15,786 nucleotides of DNA from JAUVXY01 sp964392345 (GTDB lineage: Bacteria; Actinomycetota; Humimicrobiia; Humimicrobiales; Humimicrobiaceae): positions 1 to 15,786 of the forward strand of contig CAYMPQ010000040.1 of assembly GCA_964392345.1 (NCBI GenBank), written 5' to 3'. Below, one piece after another: positions 1-7,280 of this stretch; position 1 is the first letter of the stretch; every line of letters starts with the position of its first letter. The notes beneath the pieces were generated by a model, which had not been told where the DNA came from, ran no database searches, and saw nothing but the letters and a program-made list of their open reading frames with translations. Both the position numbers and the translations under genes were made by a program.

Positions 1-1
1 T

Positions 2-6
2 GGTGA
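2..6 (+). promoter_or_regulatory. Putative Shine-Dalgarno site of rsmD (GGTGA)
   Basis: GGTGA lies 6 bases before the ATT codon at 13 and can pair with the CACCU part of the anti-Shine-Dalgarno sequence. It supports initiation at 13 rather than at the ATC at 10 (3 bases away) or the GTG at 94. Seen directly in the sequence; its function is inferred. Confidence 0.45.
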
Positions 7-12
7 TAAATC

Positions 13-573
13 ATTAGAATTATATCTGGTAAATTTAAAGGAAAAAAATTAAAACCTCCATCAGATCTTAGAATAAGGCCTACTCTGGATTCCGTGAAGG
101 AAAGTATTTTTAATGTTTTAGGGGCGAGCATAATAGATGCAAAAGTGCTGGATTTATTTTCAGGAACAGGCTCGCTTGGGATAGAATCTCTAAGCAGGGG
201 ATGTAGCCTGGCTTATTTTGTTGATAAAAATATTAAAGCAATTAAGCTTATAGAGCACAATACATCAAGCTTAAAAAATATAGAAAATAAGTATAAAATA
301 ATAAGAAAAGATGTATTAAGATTTATCCGGAGATTTGATGAATTAAAATTTGACATAGTATTTGTTGATCCGCCATACAAAATAGATAGTAATATAATGA
401 GGGATGTATTTAAAGTTTTAGCTGGCAAAAAAGTTACTAAAAGTGATACTATAATAATTTATGAATATTTCTTTAAAAAAGATGTTAGTGATGAGATAAA
501 AACTCTTAAGGTACTAAAGAAAACTTTTTTTGGAGATAAAATAGTAAGCTATATGACGCCGCTTGAAAATTAG
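13..573 (+). CDS. rsmD: 16S rRNA (guanine-966-N2)-methyltransferase RsmD, apparent AUU start
   Basis: RsmD is a class I SAM-dependent methyltransferase that makes m2G966 in 16S rRNA during 30S assembly. The SAM-binding motif I (VLDLFSGTGSLGIES) lies at about residues 45-59, and the catalytic DPPY is at residues 119-122. The conserved N-terminus RIISGKFKGKKLKPP and the RPTLDSVKESIFNVL motif are read in this frame from position 16 onwards. The frame has TGA and TAA stops at 4-9, and between them and the conserved block only ATC (10) and ATT (13) are available as starts. The family usually begins Met-Arg-Ile-Ile, so ATT at 13 is the natural start and gives 186 residues, the normal length. The first conventional start, GTG at 94, would cut off a conserved region. 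An unresolved indel at the window edge is the alternative. coaD follows 27 bases downstream, the usual rsmD-coaD order. Confidence 0.9.
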   Translation: MRIISGKFKGKKLKPPSDLRIRPTLDSVKESIFNVLGASIIDAKVLDLFSGTGSLGIESLSRGCSLAYFVDKNIKAIKLIEHNTSSLKNIENKYKIIRKDVLRFIRRFDELKFDIVFVDPPYKIDSNIMRDVFKVLAGKKVTKSDTIIIYEYFFKKDVSDEIKTLKVLKKTFFGDKIVSYMTPLEN

Positions 574-591
574 TAACTGACATAATATATA
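563..591 (+). promoter_or_regulatory. Possible sigma70-type promoter for coaD
   Basis: TTGAAA (563-568), a 17-base spacer and TATATA (586-591) resemble a housekeeping promoter. Transcription would begin around 597-601, at or next to the coaD ATG, giving a leaderless or nearly leaderless mRNA. This would fit the absence of a Shine-Dalgarno site before coaD. The -10 is a weak match in AT-rich DNA, so the call is tentative. Confidence 0.25.
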
Positions 592-600
592 TTTGCAAAT

Positions 601-1095
601 ATGAAAAAAATAGCATTATGCCCTGGAACATATGATCCTATAACAGAGGGACATAAGGATGTTGTCTTAAGGTGCTCAAAGGTTTTCGACAAAGTTATAG
701 TGGCTGTTTCAAATAACATCAGAAAAAAAACTTTGTATTCGGTGGACAGGCGGCTTAACTTTGTAAAAAAGGTGCTGGCAGGCGTAAAGAATGTTGAAGT
801 TATTTCATTTAGCGGCTTGCTGGTTGATGTTGCAAAGGAGAACGGTGCCGGTGTTATAGTAAAGGGGCTTAGGGCCATTTCAGATTTTGAATATGAATTT
901 CAAATGGCGCAAATCAATAAAAAATTAAATCCTGAACTTGAAACAATGTTTTTAGTAACAAATCCCAAATTTGCATATCTTAGCTCCAGCGCAGTTAAAG
1001 AAGTCGCAAAGCTGAAAGGCTGCATAAGCGGACTAGTTCCGAAAGAGATAGAATCAGACATCATAGAAAGTTTTGAAAAAAAATTTTTTAATTGA
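601..1095 (+). CDS. coaD: Phosphopantetheine adenylyltransferase (CoaD)
   Basis: CoaD transfers AMP from ATP to 4'-phosphopantetheine to form dephospho-CoA, the penultimate step of CoA synthesis in the cytoplasm. The nucleotidyltransferase signature GTYDPITEGH is at residues 9-18 (family form GSFDPxTxGH), with His18 as the ATP-binding histidine. The KGLRAISDFEYEFQMAQ block, with Lys where Arg is usual at its first position, and the SSS motif at 128-130 are both present. The length of 164 residues is normal. The ATG at 601 has no visible Shine-Dalgarno site. CoA made here supplies the phosphopantetheine arm for AcpP and the acetyl-CoA used by the acetate-CoA ligase, both encoded downstream. 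Confidence 0.97.
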   Translation: MKKIALCPGTYDPITEGHKDVVLRCSKVFDKVIVAVSNNIRKKTLYSVDRRLNFVKKVLAGVKNVEVISFSGLLVDVAKENGAGVIVKGLRAISDFEYEFQMAQINKKLNPELETMFLVTNPKFAYLSSSAVKEVAKLKGCISGLVPKEIESDIIESFEKKFFN

Positions 1096-1121
1096 AAATT
1101 AGAAATATATGGAGAAATAAT

Positions 1122-1583
1122 ATGGATGCATTAGAAATTATAGACAGAATCGAGAAATTAATAGAAAAAAGTAAAAGAGTCCCATTTACGTCAAATGTAA
1201 TGATAAATGAAAATGAGCTGTACGAGATGTTGGATGAGTTGAGAAGCATGCTGCCTGATGAATTTAAACAGGCAAGGTGGATAGTAAAAGAAAGAGAAGG
1301 CATGATTGAAGAAGCGAAGAGACAATCGGAGAGTATAATAAAAGAAGCGGAAGGAAAAGCAGAGATTCTTGTAAGTGAGACTGAGGTATTAAAGGAAGCC
1401 AGCAAAAAATCTGAAGAGATAATGTCAATGGCAGAGGCAAAAGCAAGAACCATAAGACTTGAATCGGAAGATTACGCTGATGAAAAATTAGCCAGCCTTG
1501 AAGCAGTATTGCATAGGTTAATTTCCGCAGTTGAAAAGGGAAGGGAACAACTTAAGACTACACTAACTTCGAAAAGCAGATAA
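1122..1583 (+). CDS. Small SepIVA/DivIVA-like coiled-coil protein
   Basis: A 153-residue, strongly charged, largely helical protein without signal peptide or membrane span. The head (IDRIEKLIEKSKRVPFTS, then a Leu/Glu-rich helix ending in LPDEF) and the tail (SETEVLKEAS, then an Ala/Glu-rich helix and ...AVEKGREQL) match my recollection of the family containing mycobacterial SepIVA (Rv2927c), often auto-annotated as 'ATPase' or ATP synthase B-like. No Walker motif is present, so it is not an ATPase. SepIVA is about 245 residues, so the central coiled coil here is much shorter. The position between coaD and rpmF is the family's usual place. I chose ATG 1122 over the in-frame TTG at 1092 because GGAG at 1111-1114 is well spaced for it and because the TTG overlaps the coaD stop. 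A role in division or envelope growth is inferred from the family only. Confidence 0.72.
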   Translation: MDALEIIDRIEKLIEKSKRVPFTSNVMINENELYEMLDELRSMLPDEFKQARWIVKEREGMIEEAKRQSESIIKEAEGKAEILVSETEVLKEASKKSEEIMSMAEAKARTIRLESEDYADEKLASLEAVLHRLISAVEKGREQLKTTLTSKSR

Positions 1584-1653
1584 GAAATATTTTTATTTTT
1601 CTCATTTTTAATAATTAATTGTATGTTTGGTTAAATTATATTGTGCTATGGTA

Positions 1654-1683
1654 TTGAATAAAAAACAGAGTTTATGTTATATT
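1654..1683 (+). promoter_or_regulatory. Candidate promoter for rpmF and downstream genes
   Basis: TTGAAT (1654-1659), an 18-base spacer and TATATT (1678-1683) form a plausible housekeeping promoter. It lies in the 171-base gap between the SepIVA-like gene and rpmF, the longest gap in the window. I see no GC-rich hairpin terminator and no other gene in this gap. Transcription would begin near 1690, leaving a leader of about 65 bases before rpmF. Confidence 0.45.
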
Positions 1684-1754
1684 AAGCTGTTTAGTTTTTT
1701 AATAACAAGTTTATGGCAGCATATTTAGTATGTCATGTAAGGAGGTTGGCTGTA

Positions 1755-1964
1755 TTGGCGGTTCCAAAGAAAAAAACATCAAGATCAAAAAGAGATAAGC
1801 GAAGAACTCATGATAAGTTAAAGGCAATAAACATTGTAGAATGTACGCAGTGCCATAGCAAGAAAATTGCTCATAGGATTTGTCCTAGCTGCGGATACTA
1901 TAACAACAGAGAAGTTATAAGCGAAAAAGGAAAGGCAAAAGAAAAAAAAGAAAAGAGTAAATAA
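1755..1964 (+). CDS. rpmF: 50S ribosomal protein L32
   Basis: A basic zinc-ribbon protein of the large ribosomal subunit. The N-terminus MAVPKKKTSRSKRDKRR is the L32 hallmark, and two CxxC pairs (CTQC and CPSC) form the zinc site, so this is the zinc-binding form. The start is TTG at 1755, preceded by a near-perfect AAGGAGG at 1739-1745 with 9 bases of spacing. An in-frame ATG at 1713 would add 14 residues not found in L32 and would leave the Shine-Dalgarno inside the coding region, so I rejected it. The length of 69 residues is slightly above usual because of a Lys/Glu-rich C-terminal tail. yceD (DUF177), its usual upstream partner, is missing, and plsX, the usual downstream partner, is separated from it by two acetate-metabolism genes. 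Confidence 0.96.
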   Translation: MAVPKKKTSRSKRDKRRTHDKLKAINIVECTQCHSKKIAHRICPSCGYYNNREVISEKGKAKEKKEKSK

Positions 1965-2001
1965 AATTAGTTACGTTTAACAAACAGGGGGTTATTTGTA
2001 A

Positions 2002-4107
2002 ATGAGCATAGAAAGTTTTTTTTGTCCCAGCTCCGTGGCAGTTATTGGGGCATCAAGAAATAAGGAAAAAGTTGGGTATACTGTATTAGATAGTATAATA
2101 AGTGGCGGATACAAGGGTAAGGTATTTCCAATAAATCCTAAAACAGATGAGATATTTAACAGGAAGTGCTATAAATCTATCTTAGAAATACCCCAGGATA
2201 TTGATCTGGTGGTAATAGTTATTCCAAATAAATTTGTTTTACAACTGCTGGATCAATGTGCGAAAAAAAATGTAAAAGCAGCTGTAATTATTACTGCAGG
2301 TTTTAAGGAAACTGGACCTGAAGGTGCGTTGCTGGAAACTAAGGTTGCGGAAAAGGCAAGAGAATATGGCATTAGAATAATTGGGCCTAATTGTCTGGGA
2401 GTAATTGATACAAATTGTATGTTTAATGCTACCTTTTTCCCAACACTGCCCGACGAAGGCAGTGTTAGCTTTATTTCACAATCAGGAGCACTGGGAACTG
2501 CCGCGCTTGATAAAGCTAAATTTGTGGGTCTTGGCATATCCAAGTTTGTATCAATGGGAAACAAGGCAGATGTTTCTGAAAATGACCTGATTCAGTACAT
2601 GGCAGACGATGATAGATGCAAAGTCATTACTGCATATCTGGAAGGTGTCAAGAATGGCAGAAAATTTATGGATATATGCCAGGAGGCTTCAAAGAAGAAG
2701 CCGGTTGTAATAGTAAAATCTGGCAATACAAATGCTGGTGCAAGAGCAGTTTCATCCCATACCGGGACACTTGCAGGATCAGCCAAAGCTTACGATGCAG
2801 CTTTCAAACAATCAGGAATAATTAGGGCTGCCACCATAAAAGATCTTTTTAATTATGCAAATACTCTGGCAAACCAGCCCCTGCCTAAAGGTAAAAAGGT
2901 TGCAATAATAACAAATGCGGGCGGGCCCGGTATAATGGCAACAGATGCTTTTGAAGAAAATGGTATATCGCTGGCAAACTTAGAAAAAAGTACAGTTGAA
3001 AAATTAAAAAAATTTTTACCGGCTGCAGCTAATTTTTATAATCCAGTCGATGTATTGGGCGATGCTTTAACGGACAGATACAAGAGCACGTTAGAAATAG
3101 TCCTGGACGACAAAAATGTTGATGCGGTATTGATACTGTTAACACCGCAGTCAATGACTGAGTCATACGAAACTGCTGAAGCAATTGTTGAAGTTTTTAG
3201 AGATAATAATACCAGAAAGATCCCGATAGTTACTTGTTTTATGGGAGGGCTGGCGGTAAAAGAAGCAATAGATTATTTAAATAGGAATCAAATTCCTAAT
3301 TTTGAGGTCCCGGAAGAAGCTGTTGAAAGCATTAAGGTAATGATGGATTATTATGATTGGATAACAAAAGAAGCCAATCATAGTCAAAAATTTACTGGAG
3401 GTGTGGGCAAAGTAAAGAAAATATTTGAAAAATGTAGAAACGAAGGCAGGCTGGAACTTGGAGAGATGGAAGCAAGGGGAATTCTTGAAGCCTACAACAT
3501 AATGATCCCAAAAGCTGTGGTGGCAAATGACATAGTAAAAGCAAAAGAAATTGCAAAAGAGATAGGGTATCCTTTAGTTTTAAAAATAGTTTCACCTGAT
3601 ATTTTACATAAAACTGATGTAGGCGGAATAAAAGTTGGTATAAATGACGAAAAGGAATTAGAAGATAGCTTTGAAGATATGCTTTTTAATGTAAAAAAAT
3701 ATATGCCGGATGCTGACATAAGAGGAATTTCGATACAAGAAATGATAGAATCCAAAAAAGAAACTATTATTGGAGTTTCAAAGGACCCTCAGTTTGGACC
3801 GATGATTATGTTTGGATTAGGCGGGATATATGTTGAAGTCCTAAAAGATGTTTCTTTCAGGATTGCTCCTATAAGCAGAGAAGATGCAAAAGAAATGATA
3901 GGAGAAATAAGGGCCATTAATTTATTAAAGGGTGCAAGAGGTGAAAAACCTTCAGATACAAACAGTATAATTGAAGTATTGCTGAAGGTGTCGCAGCTTG
4001 TAACTGACTTTCCGGAAATAACAGAGATGGATATAAATCCTTTGTTTGTAAAAGAAGAAGGCAAAGGATCTATTGCCGGGGATATAAGAGTTGTAATAGG
4101 AGGTTAA
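2002..4107 (+). CDS. Acetate-CoA ligase (ADP-forming), fused alpha and beta domains
   Basis: This 701-residue protein belongs to the ADP-forming acyl-CoA synthetase family, which reversibly converts acetyl-CoA, ADP and phosphate to acetate, ATP and CoA. In fermenters it yields ATP by substrate-level phosphorylation. The N-terminal CoA-binding domain (VAVIGAS near residue 14) is followed by a succinyl-CoA-ligase-like domain with FISQSGALG and SSHTGTLAGS. His253 in the latter is the expected phosphorylated histidine. From about residue 470 to the end lies the ATP-grasp beta domain, including HKTDVGG (His536). Alpha and beta parts are fused in one chain. ATG 2002 follows a G-rich weak Shine-Dalgarno at 1986-1991. 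The gene ends one base before the next start. Substrate range (acetate versus other short or aryl acids) cannot be told from the sequence, so acetate is the default call. Confidence 0.9.
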   Translation: MSIESFFCPSSVAVIGASRNKEKVGYTVLDSIISGGYKGKVFPINPKTDEIFNRKCYKSILEIPQDIDLVVIVIPNKFVLQLLDQCAKKNVKAAVIITAGFKETGPEGALLETKVAEKAREYGIRIIGPNCLGVIDTNCMFNATFFPTLPDEGSVSFISQSGALGTAALDKAKFVGLGISKFVSMGNKADVSENDLIQYMADDDRCKVITAYLEGVKNGRKFMDICQEASKKKPVVIVKSGNTNAGARAVSSHTGTLAGSAKAYDAAFKQSGIIRAATIKDLFNYANTLANQPLPKGKKVAIITNAGGPGIMATDAFEENGISLANLEKSTVEKLKKFLPAAANFYNPVDVLGDALTDRYKSTLEIVLDDKNVDAVLILLTPQSMTESYETAEAIVEVFRDNNTRKIPIVTCFMGGLAVKEAIDYLNRNQIPNFEVPEEAVESIKVMMDYYDWITKEANHSQKFTGGVGKVKKIFEKCRNEGRLELGEMEARGILEAYNIMIPKAVVANDIVKAKEIAKEIGYPLVLKIVSPDILHKTDVGGIKVGINDEKELEDSFEDMLFNVKKYMPDADIRGISIQEMIESKKETIIGVSKDPQFGPMIMFGLGGIYVEVLKDVSFRIAPISREDAKEMIGEIRAINLLKGARGEKPSDTNSIIEVLLKVSQLVTDFPEITEMDINPLFVKEEGKGSIAGDIRVVIGG

Positions 4108-4108
4108 G

Positions 4109-5173
4109 ATGAGACCATTATTTTTTATTTCAAACGAACCTTTTTCTGGAAAAAGCTCAGTGTGCATTGGTGTCGGCAAATTGCTGGCAGAGATGGGGCT
4201 TAAGGTAGGATATATGAAACCTCTCGGGACACTCCCAACGCGGGTAAGCGGTTTAACTACAGATGAAGATGCCAAGTGTATTTCAGATATCCTGGGAACT
4301 GAAGATGAATTGGAACATATATCCCCTATTGTCTTAACACAACAGTATTACAGGGAAGGTTTGAGGAATAGTGATTTTTCTAAAAATTTTCTTGATATTA
4401 TCGATAAATCCTATAAAAAAATTAAAGCGGGAAAAGATATTGTAATTTTGGAAGGTGCAAAAAGCATAGAAGATGGATGTTTTTTAAAAGTGAATTCACG
4501 CGATATTTGCAGGAGATTAGGAGCAAAAGCTATATTGATAATAAAATATAGTCCGGAGGTTGTAGATCAGATACTGTATGCTAAAGAATTTTTAAAAGAT
4601 TGCTTTGCTGGCGTAATAATAAACTTTGTGCCAGAAAGCCAGCTTGAGTATGTAGAAGAGTTAATACTGCCATTTTTAAAAAGGGAAAAAATAGAAGTAG
4701 CAGGCTGCATTGCTTCATGCAAGTTGTTATCCTCGGTGAGCATAAAGGAGCTGGCTGAACTTTTGGATGGACGCATAATTTGTGCTGAAAGCAAAGCAGA
4801 GGAATTGGTAGAAACATTTATGGTGGGTGCCATGGGGCAGGAACAGGCACTTAAATTTTTTAGAAGAAAAGCAGATAAGGCTGTTATAACTGGTGGTGAC
4901 AGGGCGGATGTACAGCTTGCAGCTTTGGAAACTCCAACAAAATGTTTAATTCTAACTGGGAATTTTCAACCGAGCAGTGTGGTTCTGGGAAGAGCAGAGG
5001 AACTTGGAACCCCAATAATAATGGTAAATTACGATACTTTAACAGCAGTGGAAAAGGTAGGAGAAATTATAGGGCATGTCAGGTTGCATGAAATTAAAAA
5101 GATAGATAAAATTACTGAAGTACTTAGAGAATGTATTGATATAGACAAATTGCTGGAAATTGCAAAGATGTGA
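4109..5173 (+). CDS. BioD-like/DRTGG protein (phosphotransacetylase N-terminal-region family)
   Basis: A 354-residue protein. Residues 1 to about 200 form a dethiobiotin-synthetase-like P-loop fold with SNEPFSGKSS at 8-17; the usual first Gly of the Walker A pattern is replaced. Residues of about 210-330 form a DRTGG domain with ITGGDRADVQLAALE (GGDR at 262-265). This arrangement is the regulatory N-terminal half of long phosphotransacetylases such as E. coli Pta, but the catalytic phosphotransacetylase domain is absent. GGAGG at 4100-4104 lies within the end of the ligase gene and only one base separates the two genes, so they are probably translationally coupled. It is therefore likely a sensor or regulator of the ligase, perhaps responding to nucleotide or metabolite levels. 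That role is inferred; the biochemical activity is unknown. Confidence 0.82.
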   Translation: MRPLFFISNEPFSGKSSVCIGVGKLLAEMGLKVGYMKPLGTLPTRVSGLTTDEDAKCISDILGTEDELEHISPIVLTQQYYREGLRNSDFSKNFLDIIDKSYKKIKAGKDIVILEGAKSIEDGCFLKVNSRDICRRLGAKAILIIKYSPEVVDQILYAKEFLKDCFAGVIINFVPESQLEYVEELILPFLKREKIEVAGCIASCKLLSSVSIKELAELLDGRIICAESKAEELVETFMVGAMGQEQALKFFRRKADKAVITGGDRADVQLAALETPTKCLILTGNFQPSSVVLGRAEELGTPIIMVNYDTLTAVEKVGEIIGHVRLHEIKKIDKITEVLRECIDIDKLLEIAKM

Positions 5174-5201
5174 TATAAAATATCAAATGTATTTTTAGAA
5201 A

Positions 5202-6209
5202 ATGAATAAAAACTTTAACAGATGTCCAATTATAGTTGATGCTATGGGTGGCGATTTTGCCCCCGAAGAAATTATTAAAGGTGCTTCTTGCGCTTCAGCA
5301 AATTTGGGGCTAAAAATAATATTGGTGGGAAATCAAAAAAAGATAAAAGAAGCAGCTGAAAGCAGCGGTGCAAGCCTGGAAGGAATAGATATAGTTAGCA
5401 GTGCGCAAGAGATAAAAATGGATGATTCTCCTTCAGAAGTAATTAAAAATAAAAAACAGTCGTCTGTATATATTGGAACGCAGATGTTAGCTGAGAATAA
5501 ATGCGGTGCTTTTTTGTCAGCAGGAAATACCGGGGCAGTAATGGCGTGCTCTCTTTTTAATATTAAGAGAATAGAAGGAATTTTACGGCCGGCAATTGCT
5601 ATAGTGGTGCCGCTGGCAGAAAAAAAAGTGGTTTTAATTGATGCAGGTGCTAATGTAGATTGTAAGCCTCAATATCTAAAACAATTTGCAATTATGGGCA
5701 AAGTGTATTCTGAGAATATAATAGGTGTAAGCAACCCGGGTATCGGCCTTATCAATGTGGGGGCTGAGGAAAAAAAGGGAAGCAAGATGACAATAGAGGC
5801 ATTTCAGATGTTAAAAGATTTAAATATAAATTTTATTGGCAACATTGAGGGAAGAGATATTTTTAACGGGAAAGCAGATGTTGTTGTGTGCGATGGCTTT
5901 GTTGGCAATGTACTGCTAAAATCTATAGAGGGAATGGCAAGCTTATTTTTCAGTGAAATAAAAAATGTCCTTACGCATAGTTTTTTAACAAAATTATCTG
6001 CTCTTGGGCTAAAAAAGTCTTTTTTGAACATGAAGAAAAAATTTGACTATGAGGAATATGGAGGAGCCCAGCTTCTTGGAGTTGATGGCATTGTAATTAT
6101 TTCTCATGGAAGCTCAAAAGCAAAGGCTATTTTTAATGCAGCAAAAGTAGCTCAGGACGGCGTGAGGACAAATTTAGTAGAAAAAATTAAAAATGAAGTA
6201 AAAGATTAA
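5202..6209 (+). CDS. plsX: Phosphate acyltransferase PlsX
   Basis: PlsX converts acyl-ACP and phosphate to acyl-phosphate, the donor for PlsY in the first step of phospholipid synthesis; it works peripherally at the membrane. Family landmarks are VDAMGGDFAPEEIIKGA at the N-terminus, SAGNTGAVMA, VLIDAGANVDCKPQYL, CDGFVGNVLLKS and YGGAQLLGVDG near the C-terminus. The 335-residue length is normal. ATG 5202 is the sensible start because it sits a few residues before the conserved block, although there is no Shine-Dalgarno site in front of it. The acyl-carrier protein gene follows 28 bases downstream, which matches its substrate. Confidence 0.96.
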   Translation: MNKNFNRCPIIVDAMGGDFAPEEIIKGASCASANLGLKIILVGNQKKIKEAAESSGASLEGIDIVSSAQEIKMDDSPSEVIKNKKQSSVYIGTQMLAENKCGAFLSAGNTGAVMACSLFNIKRIEGILRPAIAIVVPLAEKKVVLIDAGANVDCKPQYLKQFAIMGKVYSENIIGVSNPGIGLINVGAEEKKGSKMTIEAFQMLKDLNINFIGNIEGRDIFNGKADVVVCDGFVGNVLLKSIEGMASLFFSEIKNVLTHSFLTKLSALGLKKSFLNMKKKFDYEEYGGAQLLGVDGIVIISHGSSKAKAIFNAAKVAQDGVRTNLVEKIKNEVKD

Positions 6210-6237
6210 GAAGTGATAAAAGTTTGGGGGAGGTAGA

Positions 6238-6474
6238 ATGGAAAATTTTGACAAAATTAAAGAAATACTGGTAGATGTGCTTGGTGTTGATGAAGATGAT
6301 ATCAAACCTGAAAGTAAATTTATAGATGATTTAGGAGCAGATTCGCTTGATCTTGTAGAATTAATCATGTCGCTTGAAGACAAATTCAATATTGAGATTA
6401 GCGATGAAGAAGCTGAGAAAATAGTAACCGTAAAAGATGCTATGGATTACATTGATGCCAGCCTAAAAAAATAA
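6238..6474 (+). CDS. acpP: Acyl carrier protein
   Basis: AcpP carries growing fatty-acyl chains on a 4'-phosphopantetheine arm. It is a 78-residue, highly acidic protein with the attachment motif GADSLDLVEL; Ser36 receives the prosthetic group. A strong GGGGGAGG Shine-Dalgarno site at about 6226-6233 fits the abundant expression expected of ACP. It lies between plsX and rnc, the common Gram-positive order. No terminator hairpin is visible in the 67-base gap before rnc. Confidence 0.97.
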   Translation: MENFDKIKEILVDVLGVDEDDIKPESKFIDDLGADSLDLVELIMSLEDKFNIEISDEEAEKIVTVKDAMDYIDASLKK

Positions 6475-6541
6475 TCATCAATGTTTATAATTAGCAATTT
6501 AATTTATTTTTAACTAATATCGGGTTGAAAAAATTGGTGCA

Positions 6542-7258
6542 ATGGTTGAAGAAGGAATACTTAGAAAAAAGATAAGGGCGTGGTTAAGTAGTTTAGGAAT
6601 TGAAGCCAATAGCTTAAAAATATTTATTCAGAGTTTAACACACAGGTCTTTTGCCCGCCAGATAAATGTAAAATCAAGAGGAAACGAACAGCTTGAGTTT
6701 TTAGGAGACAGTGTACTTTCCTTTGTTATTACCTCACATTTGTATAAAAAGTATGGGTACTTTTCTGAAGGCAGACTGGCAAAAACCAGATCAATCCTAA
6801 TAGATAAAAGAACTATTGCTAAAATTTCAAAGGAGATATGCATAGACAAGCAGATACTGCTGAGCGAAAACGAAGAGTCCTGTGGGGGCAGGGGAAAGGA
6901 GTCTATTTTAGCAGATGCATTTGAAGCATTTATTGGTGCTCTCTATGTCGATAAGGGCATTGATTTTACTGAAGAGTGGGTTTTAGGAAGATACGAAGGT
7001 AAAATTGAGGATAGGATCGAAAAACCTAAAATTTTTGACTATAAAACCTATCTGCAGGAAGCGGTGCAATCAGATTATTCTACATTGGTTAAATACAAAT
7101 TAGAAAAGTCAGAAGGCCCTGACCATAGCAAAAATTTTTATTCTGTAGCAGTGTTAAATGGCAAAATTATTGGAAGAGGCAAAAGCAAAAGCAAGAAAAT
7201 GTCAGAGCAGGAAGCAGCAAGAAATGCTTTAAAAAATCTATATGATTTAGAGGTATAG
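6542..7258 (+). CDS. rnc: Ribonuclease III
   Basis: RNase III cleaves double-stranded RNA, including the rRNA precursor stems and some mRNAs. The catalytic RNase III domain contains the signature NEQLEFLGDSVLSFV at residues 48-62 (Glu49, Glu52, Asp56) and ESILADAFEAFIGALYVD, which supplies Asp125 and Glu128; these are the metal-binding residues. The C-terminal double-stranded RNA-binding domain runs from about 166 to the end, with a basic GRGKSKSKKMSEQEAA segment. The length of 238 residues is usual. The frame is closed by a stop at 6515, so ATG 6542 is the only conventional start. No clear Shine-Dalgarno site precedes it. Confidence 0.96.
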   Translation: MVEEGILRKKIRAWLSSLGIEANSLKIFIQSLTHRSFARQINVKSRGNEQLEFLGDSVLSFVITSHLYKKYGYFSEGRLAKTRSILIDKRTIAKISKEICIDKQILLSENEESCGGRGKESILADAFEAFIGALYVDKGIDFTEEWVLGRYEGKIEDRIEKPKIFDYKTYLQEAVQSDYSTLVKYKLEKSEGPDHSKNFYSVAVLNGKIIGRGKSKSKKMSEQEAARNALKNLYDLEV

Positions 7259-7280
7259 AGAATAAACAGGCAGGTATAAA

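Noticed and set aside
2..52. Open frame 2 at the left edge as the end of an upstream gene
   Set aside because: It would overlap the conserved start of rsmD by about 40 bases, and the short readable peptide matches no family I recognise; it could be chance.
1092..1121. TTG 1092 as start of the SepIVA-like gene
   Set aside because: It overlaps the coaD stop and has no Shine-Dalgarno site, whereas ATG 1122 has GGAG at a good distance.
1584..1630. Terminator after the SepIVA-like gene
   Set aside because: The region is T-rich but lacks a GC-containing stem, so no intrinsic terminator can be claimed.
1713..1754. Extended N-terminus of L32 from ATG 1713
   Set aside because: The added residues do not belong to L32, and the strong AAGGAGG at 1739-1745 is correctly placed for TTG 1755.
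5172..5184. GATAT-AAA-ATATC inverted repeat upstream of plsX as a FapR-type operator
   Set aside because: It does not resemble the known FapR operator and is short and AT-only apart from its ends; no promoter elements flank it convincingly.
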